Shown piece by piece: positions 34,500 through 46,141 of a stretch of DNA of 64,000 bases (positions within the stretch are counted from its first letter, which is position 1; each line of letters starts with the position of its first letter). The stretch is from the NCBI GenBank assembly GCA_033065855.1, contig JAVXUO010001736.1:921001-985000 (forward strand), read 5' to 3'. Position numbers and translations under genes: made by a program. Below the pieces are notes generated by a model. That model did not search any database, was not told where the DNA came from, and saw nothing but the letters and a program-made list of their open reading frames with translations. Origin of the DNA: Escallonia rubra (lineage: Eukaryota > Streptophyta > Magnoliopsida > Escalloniales > Escalloniaceae).

Positions 34500-37400
34500 T
34501 TACGACACCCGAGCATCCCGAAAACATTGAAACTTAGGCTCCACCAAAGCCTTAGTAAATATATCAGCCACTTGATCATTGGTGCGAACGCTTAATAGCT
34601 CAACCTCTTCGCCTAACACTTTCTCACGGACAAAGTGATAACGCACCTCTATATGCTTTGTTCTCCCATGGAAAATTGGATTTGATGCAAGCTTAGTGGC
34701 ACTTTCATTATCACACTTAATTTGCACAGCATAGTCAACTTCGCAGAACATGTCTCCAATTAGCCTTTTTAACCAAACGCATTCTTGAGTAGCCATAGTT
34801 GCTGCGACATACTCAGCTTCGGTGCTAGACAAAACAACAATATCCTGCTTCTTGCTACACCAAGAAATTGACGCTAAACCAGTGTTGAAACAATATCCTG
34901 AAGTTGAGTGACGATCATTTGTATCTCCGGCCCAATCTGCATCAGTAAATCCACTCAACACAAAGTTATCACATCTCTTGTACAGAAGACCATAATTAAG
35001 AGTTCCTTTCACATAACGTAAAACTCTTCTTGCCGCTTCCAAATGAGGGGTTCTTGGATTTTGCATAAACTGAGAAACAACACTAACAGAGTATGAAATT
35101 TATGGCCTTGTGATCGTTAGATAAATCAAGCTTCCAACAAGTTTTCAGAAATTCCTGGCATCCTTCAATGGCTTCCCTTTATCATTCTTCAGCTTAAGAT
35201 TTGGCTCCATTGGAGTGGCCTTTTCTTTTGACTTCCCCATGCTGAAACGCTCTGAGAGACTTTTTGCATAGGCTCTTTGAGACACAAAATACCCTTGGTC
35301 TGATTTTTCAACTTCTAGTCCAAGAAAACATCCAATCTCCCCCAATCTTTTCATATCAAAATGAACAAACAAGTCATTCCTCAAATTAGAAATTTTTGAT
35401 TCATTATCCCCAGTTATTATCATATCATCAACATATAATAATACCAGGAGATGCACATTTGATTCTAATTTTATAAATAAACTAGAATCTGAATCAGAAA
35501 CTCTAAATCCACAGAAGATGAGGTATTTAGCAACTTTACCATACCAAGCTCGAGGAGCTTGCTTTAGGCCATAGAGTGCTTTCTTCAACCGGCAAACATG
35601 ATTTGGAAATTGCTTAGAGACAAAGCCAGAAGATTGCTCCATAAATACTTCACGATCCAACTCTCTGTAAAGAAATGCATTTTTTACATCAAGCTACCAT
35701 AATTTCCAACCTTTAAAAGCAGCAAGCGAGATAATTGATTTAACTGTCACCATCTTCGCCACCGGGCTAAATGTCTCCTTATAGTCCAATCCATAGTTTT
35801 GAGAGTTGGTATCGAAACATGAAGTCCGGCTGCTGTAAAGAAACATGAAGTCACCGAACAATTATTTAGTTCTACCTCATAATCTTTGAGGTAGTCTGGC
35901 TGCTTTGTCTCCCTCGTTGACCTTCTCACTGCTTGTTGCTCATCTTCTCTTCTTGCAATGTTCTAAGCTGGGGACTCATTTGCTGCCTCTACATTACTAG
36001 GTGCTTGCACATTTACTTCAGGAAATAGAAGCTCCAAACTATCTTGATCATCACCAAGATCAATGAACTTTGGAGTAGAAAATGGTGAGGACACCTCATC
36101 AAACACCACATCTCTAAAAGTAGTAAACTTTTTTATATCTGGAGCCATGCACCTCCAACCCTTCCTATAAGAGTCATAGCCAACAAATACGCACTTCTTT
36201 GCTTTTGGGTCAAGTTTGGTTCTATTAGATTTAGGAACATGAACATAGCAAATAGAACTAAATACCCGAAAATAATTCACATTTGGCTTTTCACCATACA
36301 AAATCTCAAAGGGAGATTTTTGTGTACCTGGCCAAGGAGGCAACCTGTTTGTCACATGACATGCGCATTGAATAGCTTCTGCCCAGAGCTCCCAAGGAAG
36401 ATTCTTGTCATGCAGCCATGGAAGACAAACGGAAGAAAGATACCTAAGCTTCCTTTCTGTAACTCCATTTTGCTGAGGCGCGTCTGGACAGGTCATTTGA
36501 CGAAGAATACCGTTGTCATCACAAGATTGGAAGAATTCATCTGACATGTATTCCCCACCATTGTCATTCCGGAGGCATTTTATCTTCTTTCCAAACTCTT
36601 TTTCGATGGCATCCTTGAACTCCATAAACTTGGATAGTGCTTCACTCTTCTCCTTCAAAAATTTCACCCAAATGAACGTCGAGTGATCATCCACCAACAC
36701 CATAACATAGCGATGTCCGCTATAGCTTGGTGTTCTCGTTGGTCCCATCAAGTCTGTATGAACCAATTCAAACAATGTGGATCTTTGATTTGACGACCTT
36801 TTGAAAAGAAGACGATGAGATTTGCCATATTGGCAACCTTGACAAATCACATCTTCTCGGACATTCTTCAAAGTTGGCATACCATCTACCAACTTTTTAG
36901 AAGAAACTGCTGCAACAATTGGTAGCCTACATGACCCAACCAAGCATGCCAAATAGCAGCATTATCGGTTTGGTTTGTCTTCTTCACATAAGCTTCACAT
37001 GCTGACATAACGAACAAAAAGCCAATCTTCTCACCAGAAAAATAACATCAGCAGATATTTATCAAGCACCTTCACATCCTTTGGGCCAACTAAGACATAT
37101 TTTCAAGAATCATTAATTTGAGGAACTAAAAACTAGATTTTTCGTCAAACCTGGAACATGATAAACATCATGCAACTTGACACTGCTGGTATCATTTGCC
37201 ACATTGATCGTCACAACACCTTCTTTTGCTATAGGATGAGTAGAGTTATCAACAGTAACAATAACTCGATCTTCATGGTGTTCATGCACTTCTGAGAACA
37301 AAGTGTCATTCCCGGTTACATGGTGAGAACAATCTGAATCAATGATCCACTCCTCCTTCTTGTTGTCAGCATAATTGACAAAAGCTTGGGTTGACTTTTG

Positions 37401-38270
37401 TTCAATAGCCTCAAAAGTAAAGCAATGATCCCATTTGAGTTGATCATTTCCTTCGCTTGTGCATGCGACGTTGGCCTTCGAAAGCTTCACCCGACAATTT
37501 TTCTTTATATGCCCAATCTTCCCGCATCTGAAGCATGTGATAGGCTTCTTAGTGCGTGAATTGCCACCTTTTTTTGCACTTGAATCTTTTTCTTTGTTCT
37601 TGCTCCCGAACGGATTCTTCTTATCCGACTTTCCCTTCGAAAAAAGAATGTCATTGGTTTCAAAGCTCTTCGCCATCTGTTTCACCAAGGCTTCTTGATT
37701 AAAGAGCAAATTCTCTAATTCTTCGACATAAGGCTGTGTCGACCACCCTTGTATAGAGGTGACAAAAGGCCCATACTCCTTCTTCAAACCGCGAACAAGA
37801 TAGCGACGTAGACGAGCTTCGCTAATCTTCTCATCCACATCTATCTCTGAAATCTCAGCACAAATACTTTTAACTCGTAAAAAGTATTCTGAAATTGACA
37901 TACCTCCTTGCTTTAACATTGCTAACTCATTCTCCAACAGCTGCAGCCTTACTATATTATTCTTGGTAAACAGCCTTTCAAGTGTTTCCCAAACTTCCTT
38001 CGGAGAACAAACGTCACAAACATGATCAATGAACTTTTTGCTAATAGATGTCCTCAAAGCAAAGAGAGCCTTCCCACACTTGATCTTCCACTTTCGTCGT
38101 GACTCGGAATTTTCAACAACATCGGGAGGGATTGCATCAATACCAACAACCAATTCACATAAGTCCTAACCTTGAAGGTATGCCCCCATACACATTCTCC
38201 AATACTTGTAGTTTTTGCCTACAAGTTTCGCCATCCCGTTGTGAACATTTCCTCCATTTGAGACCTCCAT
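34500..38270 (-). pseudogene. copia gag-pol polyprotein, broken
   Basis: The start is probably ATG 38270 (MEVSNGGNVHNGMAKLVGKN). A stop codon follows near 38167-38169, then a long open Gag stretch from 38153 with the zinc knuckle CFRCGKIGHIKKNC. Protease: WIIDSDCSHHVTG, where the usual DSG triad is DSD. Integrase (36952-35963): HTDLMGPTRTPSYSGHRYV, LRNDNGGEYMS and PQQNGVTERK supply Asp, Asp and Glu. Reverse transcriptase (35660-35145): [18 protein letters not shown] and [16 protein letters not shown]. RNase H (35066-34500): TDADWAGDTNDRHSTSGY and SSTEAEYVAA. Frame breaks lie near 37113, between 35963 and 35660, and near 35100. The conserved protease glycine is lost. Not autonomous, though the LTRs are young. 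Confidence 0.93.
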
Positions 38271-38382
38271 TGCATCAGACAACAAAAGCTTCCTCTCACA
38301 CGTTCAAACTTCTCCAACAAATAAATTTGATAGACAAGAAGATTTGAACAACAAAAGAACCTTCAGCTGGCTCTGATAACCA

Positions 38383-38732
38383 TATAACAAAAGAGGAGAA
38401 TACGAAGGCTCAAGGAAGTAACAAAGGAAGAAAGCTGAAATATTTACTTATATTTGAGAAAAACTTGCAAAAATGAATCTGTGTTGACAAGCTTACTGGA
38501 ACTCTATTTAAAGACTTAGTTCCACTAAACCACTCCCCACATATATCTCAACTAGTCACTCCATGTTTACCACTAACAAACAACCCAAGCCCACTACGTG
38601 AACAAGCCTCGCGTTTAGCTATAAACTTGGTAACTGAACATGAAATAGTCAAACTAAGCAAAAGACTAGGAAAACATGTAAACAAAACTAACCACCTCCA
38701 AAGCACGTTTGTAAGTTGCACTAATTTCGACA
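38383..38732 (-). repeat. copia 5' LTR
   Basis: About 97% identical to 34151-34481 outside one ~19-bp indel. The primer-binding site follows on the minus strand. Confidence 0.95.
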
Positions 38733-38737
38733 ACTTC

Positions 38738-38798
38738 TTCTTCCCACTCTCAAGCCACTATCAAACCCACTAATATGCATGCCATATACATATACACT

Positions 38799-38845
<47 letters not shown>

Positions 38846-39256
38846 CTCACACAAACTCATAATACACGCACACACCCGATCGCGAACACATAACTCACAC
38901 ACCCGTCCCTAGCTGCTTCGACAGCTCCATGCCCTCACATAATACACACAACGCACACACTAACGCACCCTAACGCATACACACAGCACACACTAACGCA
39001 CCTCACACATAGCACACAATCTACACACACACGTTCCACAAACTCACAACCTATTTGCACCCTCATGGCCACACTGAGTACACACACCTGCACGCATACT
39101 CAACCATTTATAGCCCCTCCATTATACATCTTTACACCCACTGGTATCACCAGCAAACGCACGGCCATGGCGACTGTTGAACCCATTGTCGCATGGGGTG
39201 GTGTTCCTCTTGTTTGTTCAGTTGTCATCCTCTCATGATTTACTACTATGGCAGTC
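38738..39256. other. body of the long solo LTR with (TA)n and CA-rich sequence
   Basis: (TA)n at about 38810-38844, then acaca-rich low-complexity sequence. No gene. Confidence 0.7.
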
Positions 39257-39261
39257 CCTTC

Positions 39262-40565
39262 TGAAACCAAAACGATAACCTTAAGGGGGGTGAATAGGAT
39301 TTTAAGACTACTTTAAAAATTAACAAGTAAATGCTACAAACTTAGAGAGGATATGAATGACACTTGAAAAAGCAACAAACCTCAAACTCAATAACTTAAA
39401 TAAGCAAACTAACCAATCACAACACAAATGTAAAACGATAATGTAAAGAAAGAAGGGTTTATAGATACTTAACAAGGAGATTTAAATGGTTCGGCTTGAT
39501 ATACCATCAAGCCTACGTCCACCCCTTCAAGGAAGTCCCTTGAAAGGCCTTAGAATCCACTAGTATGATCTTCCTTACGGGTCAAGATCGAACCTCTTAC
39601 AATCCCTTGATGCTATGCCCACATCAAGAACAAGCTTTGACAATCCCAAAGCTTGACAACCCCAAGCTTTGATACAAGAAACTTTAGATGAAGAAATGTG
39701 TACAAGATTTCACTCTCAAGAAGTAGATGTGTACAAGTTTAAGCACTAGAACAAGATAGATGAGTGTATGATGACTTATGAAAGTGTGAAAGTGTATATC
39801 TCTCAAATGTAAGCTCACAATAAATGCTCTCTTGAAATGGATGAGAACTCAATGAAAAACAAGAGAGATTGAACAATTGTTTTGATCTTTGAGTATATGA
39901 AAGATAAGAGAGCTTTGAATGCAATTGATGAATCAAAACTATGCCCAAGATGAGTATTTATAGAGTTAGGAATTAATATGACCGTTTGGAGTTAGGTGGA
40001 GCATTAAATGCGCTAAACGGTAAATACAGTCGACTGTAATCTACCATTACAGTCGACTGTATTTCCAAAGTAGCCGTTGGAAATTCAAAATTTCTAACTT
40101 GCAGTCGACTGTAATCCAATACAGTCGACTGTAATAGGCTACTGGAAGTATTGCAGTCGATTGCATTGGAATGCAGTCGACTATAATACCTCACGGCCCA
40201 ACTTACAGTCGACTGCATTCCAGAAAATGCAGTTTCCTTGTTTACAAAGAACGAAAAACTTGTATGCATGCAAGGGAAACTTATGGGCAAGTTCTAGGTA
40301 TACAGTCATCGTAACGATCATCTCTCTATATCTAGTTTACAAAGAAGGAAATAAAAGCATTGAAAAATTCAATCAACGAATTCCTTCTTTGATGCGTTCC
40401 GTTAAGAGTCTTTGACCGTGTTGCTCGTCTAATAGTCCGTTTGCATGAGTATGAGATTGTTCATATTGCTTCATCAACTCAATGCATGTTAGACAACATA
40501 AACATCAATGTTGGTTATCATCAAAACCAAATATAATCCTAGGTTAAATAACCGTAGGGTTAACA
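39262..40565 (-). mobile_element. solo LTR with a cluster of AGTCGACT palindromes
   Basis: On the minus strand it runs from tgttaaccctacgg to gttttggtttca, flanked by a perfect 5-bp duplication ccttc (39257-39261 and 40566-40570). It carries cttaaggggggtgaatagg near one end, a motif common in large copia (SIRE/Maximus-like) LTRs; the family is an inference. At 40027-40215 there are seven close copies of CAGTCGACTG, six of them keeping CAGTCGACT and one imperfect. Confidence 0.88.
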
Positions 40566-40570
40566 CCTTC

Positions 40571-41350
40571 CATGGCAGCCAACCCAGCCCTTATACCATT
40601 GTTCTCTCTCCCAACACAGCCCCAAACTACCCACCATTCATCCCATTTACACCCCCACCACGCACAGCAGCCTGCGAACCCATGTAACTCAGCCTTAACC
40701 CACAATGTAAATATATACACTATACAAGCATCAACAAAAATTTCCTCTTCAAAACTGCAGCCCCCTACCCGATCACAAAACCTTTCACGGTAACTGCTTC
40801 TCCACTGCATTAAAACTCATAAGGTTCACACGGCATAACTCCAAACACACACACACTTTTTCACGGCATGTACAACCCACGGCAACCCCATTACAGTTTC
40901 ATAAACATTGAATAAATCTGAAGAAAATTCGGCTAGAAAACTTACCGAAAAGTTTCGTCGGAGCATCCCTAGTTTTCTTCCCTTAATTTCCACTCTCTCA
41001 GTATCTCTCTCTCTAGATCGGTTATCACATGAAGAAGACAAAGAATGGTTGCTCTATAGTATAAGATGGTTTATATATAAACACTAAATGGTAAATCACC
41101 AAAAAGAACCCTTACACTCTCATTAGTCGTAAAATTTTACCCGAACTTTTTATTATTGCGAAATGGTCCAAAAATAAAAATATTTACGATAAACTATATG
41201 TTAGGAAAATTATTAATGGATGTTACGCTAACCCGCTTCAATATTTGTCTCTAAAATTTTACCCATAAAATTTCGGTCACGCTAATCACTAAACATTTAA
41301 TTCGCCATTAAAATATTTAAATAAATCCAAAAAAGTATCGGGGTGTTACA
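40571..41350 (-). other. promoter-proximal end of the long solo LTR
   Basis: Minus-strand order: LTR start tgtaacaccccgatac, AT-rich upstream region, TATA-like box near 41075, then a GA-rich leader (about 41005-41020). No coding region. Confidence 0.55.
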
Positions 41351-41351
41351 G

Positions 41352-41470
41352 ATAGCTCTCTCTTTAGTATCGGAAATGCGTGAAGATGCTGGAGAAGCAT
41401 TAGTTTATGACCTCATGGACAATAATGAGATGAAGGCAAAGCACAGTTCTGCAAGAACTTTGCTACAAAA
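41352..41470 (+). pseudogene. possible host-gene exon beside the solo LTR insertion
   Basis: An ag boundary is followed by 119 nt open in one frame, reading IALSLVSEMREDAGEALVYD then LMDNNEMKAKHSSARTLLQ, and ends at a gtaaga donor (41471). At 41770-41873 a second open stretch reads LPTMTADTALEKAIEKNSGD and ends with TGA; a partial copy of it occurs at 41480-41520. This looks like the 3' part of a + strand gene. I do not recognise the family, and the nested LTR separates it from any upstream exons, so it is probably inactive. Confidence 0.35.
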
Positions 41471-41873
41471 GTAAGATTTACTGCCAACAATGACTGCCGA
41501 TACTACATTGGAAAAAGCTGAAGATATGCAAATTGCCATATTTTCTTACCCAATCACATAGGAAAAAACATATATAGGAATCATTAGGAAAATTACATGA
41601 GCTTAAAATGTGTGTTGCTGCCAATTATGCCTTGGGTGTTTCATTGTAGACTGAGTATATGTGAACTTGTTTAGATGCCTAGATTAGACTAGGGAATTTT
41701 ATGGATTAAATTTTCAACTTGTTTAGGATTTATTGTTGCTTTTGCTTGAAAAGAAAGATTTTAGGGGACTTTTGAAATTTCACTGCCAACAATGACTGCT
41801 GATACTGCATTGGAAAAAGCTATAGAAAAAAATTCTGGAGACGAGTCGACCGGAGAATTTAGTCAATTTTGAA

Positions 41874-43326
41874 TTGCTGGGCAATGTTTCTGATGTCTTG
41901 TTAGATTAGTTCTTTTAGATATTGCTATGTATCTGTGATTGCCAGTTGCTCATTCCCGAAAGAACATTTACCTTGAGGCCTTGATGTATTCACTTGATAA
42001 ATTGGGTAGTCACAATAAGGTACTACATCCTCGTGTCTTGCACTTATGGGAGTTTGCTCGCAGGGAACCAATACAAGGGTCCAAGGATAAATTATTGCTA
42101 GACTGGGATTCTCACTTATATTCTACTCTATCGTGTATAATTGTTTGGATGCAAATGTATCTGATGTGACGATGGTAGCAGTAATTTGCTTCTACCCCAC
42201 CACTGAATGGCAAAAACTCGATGTTAAATGTATCTGGTGGCACCTCTAGAAACACTTTTACCTAATGGTACACTGGGTTTTACGTTTGTTGAATGCTATG
42301 AAGAAAGTGAAGGCGCATATCATGTGACATCCAACCCTCTATTTCCTTCCCAGTGAAACCTATCTATGGTAATGTTAGAGAAGAAGCACCTTGCCCTTCC
42401 AAACATCAATTTGGTTTTATGTGAGGGCCATAAGTCTGTGTATATGGTATGATTTTCAATGACTAGACAGCCAAATCCAACTTGTTTTCACTTTCAATTT
42501 TTCTAAATGAACTCCCAGATATTCATAATGTTTATGTGAAGACTACTGACTTTACCAACTCAGCATTACCTTGGCTCCGGCCCTCTCTTTTGATCTGTTT
42601 TCATCTAGCCAGGTTATAAGTTAGTGCCCCCAGTTAAACCTTTATGATATCTACTTTGCGGTATAGGAAATGTCTCTGTCCAATGCCAACCGTGCAACGG
42701 TTTGAACATTGCATGTGATGCTAAGCAAAATCTCATATCATTATCAAGAAGTGATACATTGACTTCAGGTGATGTATATTTGGTGGGTTTATTTTTCTAT
42801 GAGCATGTTTTTTGGGTCGGAATTCATGTCGTATATTTACCATTATCCGAAATAGTTAGCATGTGGAGTGAATTTGCAAAAGACATCTTGATATGGATTG
42901 AAAGTTTAAAGTTGTAGGCAATAATACAAAGCTGGTTTGTTTTAATGCTCATTACGGTCCCTGAAGCATCAGCTCCACAAGTGGTGCAGCACAAAACAAA
43001 ATCATAATCAAATACCAGAGCCTAGACGTGGGCCTGCACCATATCTAAAATGGTATAGTATTAATGTCATTCATCCTCTAACGGTTCTACTCATAATCTA
43101 ATGCGTTCTCTATACTGGTCCTAAGTTTCCTACATTAGTTGGTGAAGGTTTTAGAGACTATTTTTGTTTCCATACCCAGCATCAATAAAAAGGAACCTGC
43201 TTACACTAAAATACAGTAGATTATCTTGACTGCTTTAAGTTAGGCTAATAATTTGTTACTATGCCCTTGAGAGTCTGCAACATTTACAGCACTGTAGATA
43301 CTTCCCACCAAGTTAGGTCTATACTG
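41874..43326. other. unassigned sequence
   Basis: Small open frames (41939-42169, 42702-42917) show no recognised domain. Possibly 3' flank or introns of a decayed gene. Nothing definite. Confidence 0.4.
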
Positions 43327-44073
43327 TGATACCCCAGAAATACCGAAAATTAATCTAACTGTGAGTTTGATTAATTAAAGGGTGCTATTTTTATTAAGTA
43401 GCAATATTTTGATGATGATTAAGTTTTAGGGAGCTAAATAAGGGGTTAGTGTGGCCTTGGGGGTCAAAATGTAATTTTGAAAAGTTAAGGGACAAAAATA
43501 TAATTTTGGGAAATATGGTGAACAAGATGCATATTTTTATTAAGTAGTTTCATTTCGATGATAATGAGGTGTGAGGAGGCTAAAGGAGGGGTTAGGGTGA
43601 TTTTGGGGTCAAATTATAATTTCCCAAAGTCGAGGGGTTAAAATGTAATTTTAGAAACTTGAAGAGCCAAAGTGCAAATTTTGAAAATTTGCAAAATGTG
43701 TCGCAATTTAGGGAGATCAGACCATGCAGGGTGGCCAGCTCCTGGTTATATGAGGCTGAATCAGTATTGGGAAATAATAAAATAAATATGGATAAGATTT
43801 ATGAATTGAAAATAGAACGAAAATTGGTTGGGGTGGAAAATAGAAATAAGGAAAAGTCTGAAGAACATGAAGAACCGGAGCAAAAAAGAGGAACCAGAGG
43901 GAAGGAAAAAAAAAAGAAGAAAAAAAAGGGAAGGAAGAAAGAGGAGAAAAAAAGGAAAGAAAGAAAGAACCCAAAGAGCCCTAAATTCATGAGGGTAATC
44001 CCTTAATCCTAAACCCAAATTGCGAAATTGTGAAAATTGGAATGAACTTGGTTGAAGAATATGTGACATATAA

Positions 44074-44084
<11 letters not shown>
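43327..44084 (+). mobile_element. LTR fragment (gypsy-like), 5' part only
   Basis: It starts tgtgataccccagaaatacc, a common plant gypsy LTR start, followed by two diverged ~150-bp repeats with ggggtcaaaatgtaatttt words usual in such LTRs. No matching end or TSD was found. It runs into the (TA)n tract that holds the MULE chain. Confidence 0.5.

Positions 44085-44131
<47 letters not shown>
44085..44131. repeat. (TA)n tract left of MULE-B
   Basis: Long TA run preceded by aaatat repeats and directly abutting the MULE-B terminus. Confidence 0.9.
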
Positions 44132-44135
<4 letters not shown>

Positions 44136-45106
44136 AGTTGATCCATTGAAAGCGTGGGCAAAATAGGAAAAGTTGCAAGCGCGATCTGACTGTCCATCCC
44201 GAAAGATGGACGGGCCAGATCGCGCCTTTTTCGAAAGCTGTCAGTCGTCCGCCATACAGTATGGCGGACGGGTTTTTTTACCAAATTGCCCCTCCGCGCC
44301 TGTCCGCTAAACTGTATGGCGAAGGACATTAAAGTCCTGATGGAAGACAGCCAAAAAGACGTCCGCGATACTGTATGGCGGACGTCCCCTAGGCTGACAC
44401 CTGTCCTTAGGCTGACACCTTTTTGCTCCAACACTTAAAGTTTTTTTTTCGGCCCTATGTACGTCCGCTATACTATATGGCGGACAGTCAAGGAGAAGGA
44501 AGCCTCCCCAACACTTAGGCTTCCTTCTGCTTGACTGTCCGCTATATAGTTTAGCGGACGTACATAGGGCCAAAAAAAAACTAAGTGTTGGGGAGGCTTC
44601 CTTCTCCTTGACTGTCCACCATATAGTATAGCGGATGTACATAGGGCCGAAAAAAAAACTTTAAGTGTTGGCTTCGGCTTCCTTCTGCTTGACTGTCCGC
44701 TATATAGTATAGCGGACGTACATAGGGCCGAAAAAAAAACTAAGTGTTGGGGAGGCTTCCTTCTGCTTGACTGTCCGCTATATAGTATAGCGGACGTACA
44801 TAGGGCCGAAAAAAAAAACTTTAAGTGTTGGGGCAAAAAGGTGTCAGCCTAGGGGACGTCCGCCATACAGTATCGCGGACGTCTTTTTGGCTGTCTCCCA
44901 TCAGGACTTTAATGTCCTCCGCCATACAGTTTAGCGGACAGGCGCGGAGGGACAATTTGGTAAAAAAACCCGTCCACCATACTATATGGCGGACGACTGA
45001 CAACTTTCGAAAAAGGCGCGATCTGGCCCGTCCATCTTTCGGGATGGACGGTCAGATCGCGCTTGTAACTTCTCCTATTTTGCCCACGCTCTCAACGGAT
45101 CAGCTC

Positions 45107-45109
<3 letters not shown>
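44132..45109. mobile_element. MULE-B: small foldback-type relative of MULE-A/C
   Basis: The left end aaggagttgatccattg and right end caacggatcagctccc are inverted and share the family hairpin GATCTG...CAGATC. The two halves are inverted copies of each other over roughly 400 bp each, so the element is almost wholly palindromic, with a core of ~75-83-bp repeat units each holding GTCCGCTATA...TATAGCGGAC. No coding capacity: frames on opposite strands of the two arms give the same peptide because the arms are inverted copies. Probably mobilised by a MULE-C-type transposase. Confidence 0.9.

Positions 45110-45162
<53 letters not shown>
45110..45162. repeat. (TA)n tract shared by MULE-B and MULE-C
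   Basis: About 26 TA units separate ...cagctccc (end of MULE-B) from gggagctgatcc (start of MULE-C). Confidence 0.95.
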
Positions 45163-45164
<2 letters not shown>

Positions 45165-45540
45165 GAGCTGATCCGTTGAGAGTGCTAGCAAAATAGCCTA
45201 TTTTGCTAGCGCGATCTGGCCGTCCATCCTGAAAGATGGACGGCCCAGATCGTGCCTTTTTCGAAAACTGTCAGTCGTCCACGACATAGTGTCGCGGACG
45301 GACTTTTTTACCTTTTTTCCCCTCCGCCCCTGTCCGCTATACTGTATAGCGGACGCCATTCAAGTCCTGACACGTGACAGCAAAAAGACGCCCGCTATAC
45401 AGTGTAGCGGACATCCCCTAGGCGGACCTGTCCCGTCGCCCATCAAGAGAGTCTCCCATCAGGTCTTTATTTCTGCATGTGTCAGAGTGTCGGGAATAAT
45501 TTCCGCTATACAGTATCACGGACATTATTGCCCCTATACC
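45163..45540 (+). repeat. MULE-C left terminal inverted repeat and likely transposase promoter
   Basis: It contains the terminal gggagctgatccgttgag, the hairpin ggccgtccatcc/gatggacggcc, and four palindromes with GTCCGC/GCGGAC arms near 45278, 45331, 45389 and 45507. The inverse lies at 57300-57687. The transposase leader starts just inside. Confidence 0.88.
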
Positions 45541-45660
45541 CAAAAGTTCCCTAATTCTCAACCATTTCGGCAAAATTTTCTTCTCCTTCAAATTCACTTG
45601 CTTCCATTTTCGGCTCCCCTCAACCTTCAAGTAACACTTGCTTCAAGCTTCAGTCAAGCA

Positions 45661-46083
45661 AGGTAAGTTTCTGATCTCAAATGTTTTCTGGGTGGATTGA
45701 CTGATAAAGTATATATATATTTTTTTTTTGGACAAAAAGTATAGATTTTTGGTGATGTTCTAGAAATTTTTCACTTTATTCATCAACTTGTGATGTTCTA
45801 GAAATTAATTTGTAGAATTTAAACAAATTTATTGTAGTTAATTTTGATTTTTTTGAGGTTCGCTAACTTCGACACATGTATCCTATTTAAATTTGAATTT
45901 TTTGAGATACGTTTGTTGTATTTTGGCATGATGAATTTGTCTATTTATCTTAGTAATTTTAATTTTTTATGTTCAATAAATCTATAATTAGCAAAATGGG
46001 AGACTTTTGAGATTATGTATATGGTATATTTGTCATCCTAAATTGGTCTATTCGTCAAGATAATTTTTAGGTAATATTTGCAG
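45661..46083 (+). other. 5'UTR intron of the MULE-C transposase
   Basis: Donor aag|gtaagtttctg at 45661 and acceptor atatttgcag ending at 46083, about 58 nt before the ATG; another acceptor-like tacatag lies nearer. MULE-A shows the same donor on its minus strand (about 9413). The intron is T-rich, as usual in plants. Confidence 0.6.
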
Positions 46084-46141
46084 TTGAAAATGTCATTTGA
46101 TTTTTAAGCGTAGTCTATTTTTACATAGGTCTTGTTTCACA

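Larger units (their letters stand above)
34151..38732 (-). mobile_element. Ty1/copia retrotransposon, nearly full length
   Basis: Two LTRs (34151-34481, 331 bp; 38383-38732, 350 bp) differ at about ten positions plus a ~19-bp indel, roughly 3% divergence, so insertion is fairly recent. The 5-bp duplication acttc lies at 34146-34150 and 38733-38737. Next to the right (5') LTR is the primer-binding site TGGTTATCAGAGC (methionine-tRNA type, minus strand, ~38371-38382). Next to the left (3') LTR is the polypurine tract aagggggag. Gene order gag-protease-integrase-RT-RNase H defines copia. The coding region is broken. Confidence 0.96.
30629..41350 (-). mobile_element. very long solo LTR (Ty3/gypsy-like) holding three nested elements
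   Basis: The left end tgtaacatcccgg and right end cggggtgttaca are inverted, as in LTRs, and are flanked by a perfect 5-bp duplication gatag (30624-30628 and 41351-41355). A TATA-like tttatatataaacc on the minus strand near 41075 suggests minus orientation. Removing the three nested insertions and their duplications (hAT 31257-32438, copia 34151-38732, solo LTR 39262-40565) leaves about 3.6 kb with no coding domain, so it is one long LTR, not a full element. A diverged relative of 32800-34140 occurs at 60840-62070. Confidence 0.82.

Noticed and set aside
38371..38382. Possible tRNA gene at the copia tRNA-like sequence
   Set aside because: Only the 12-13-nt primer-binding complement is present, no cloverleaf.
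34151..38732. Integrated plant virus (pararetrovirus)
   Set aside because: LTRs, 5-bp duplication and integrase before RT identify a copia retrotransposon; no movement or coat protein features.
43659..44006. Lys/Glu-rich frame
   Set aside because: Purine-rich low-complexity sequence inside an LTR fragment.
44009..45196. Pair of similar open frames on opposite strands of MULE-B
   Set aside because: They are the same inverted-repeat sequence read from each arm; no domain, and they run through TIR palindromes.
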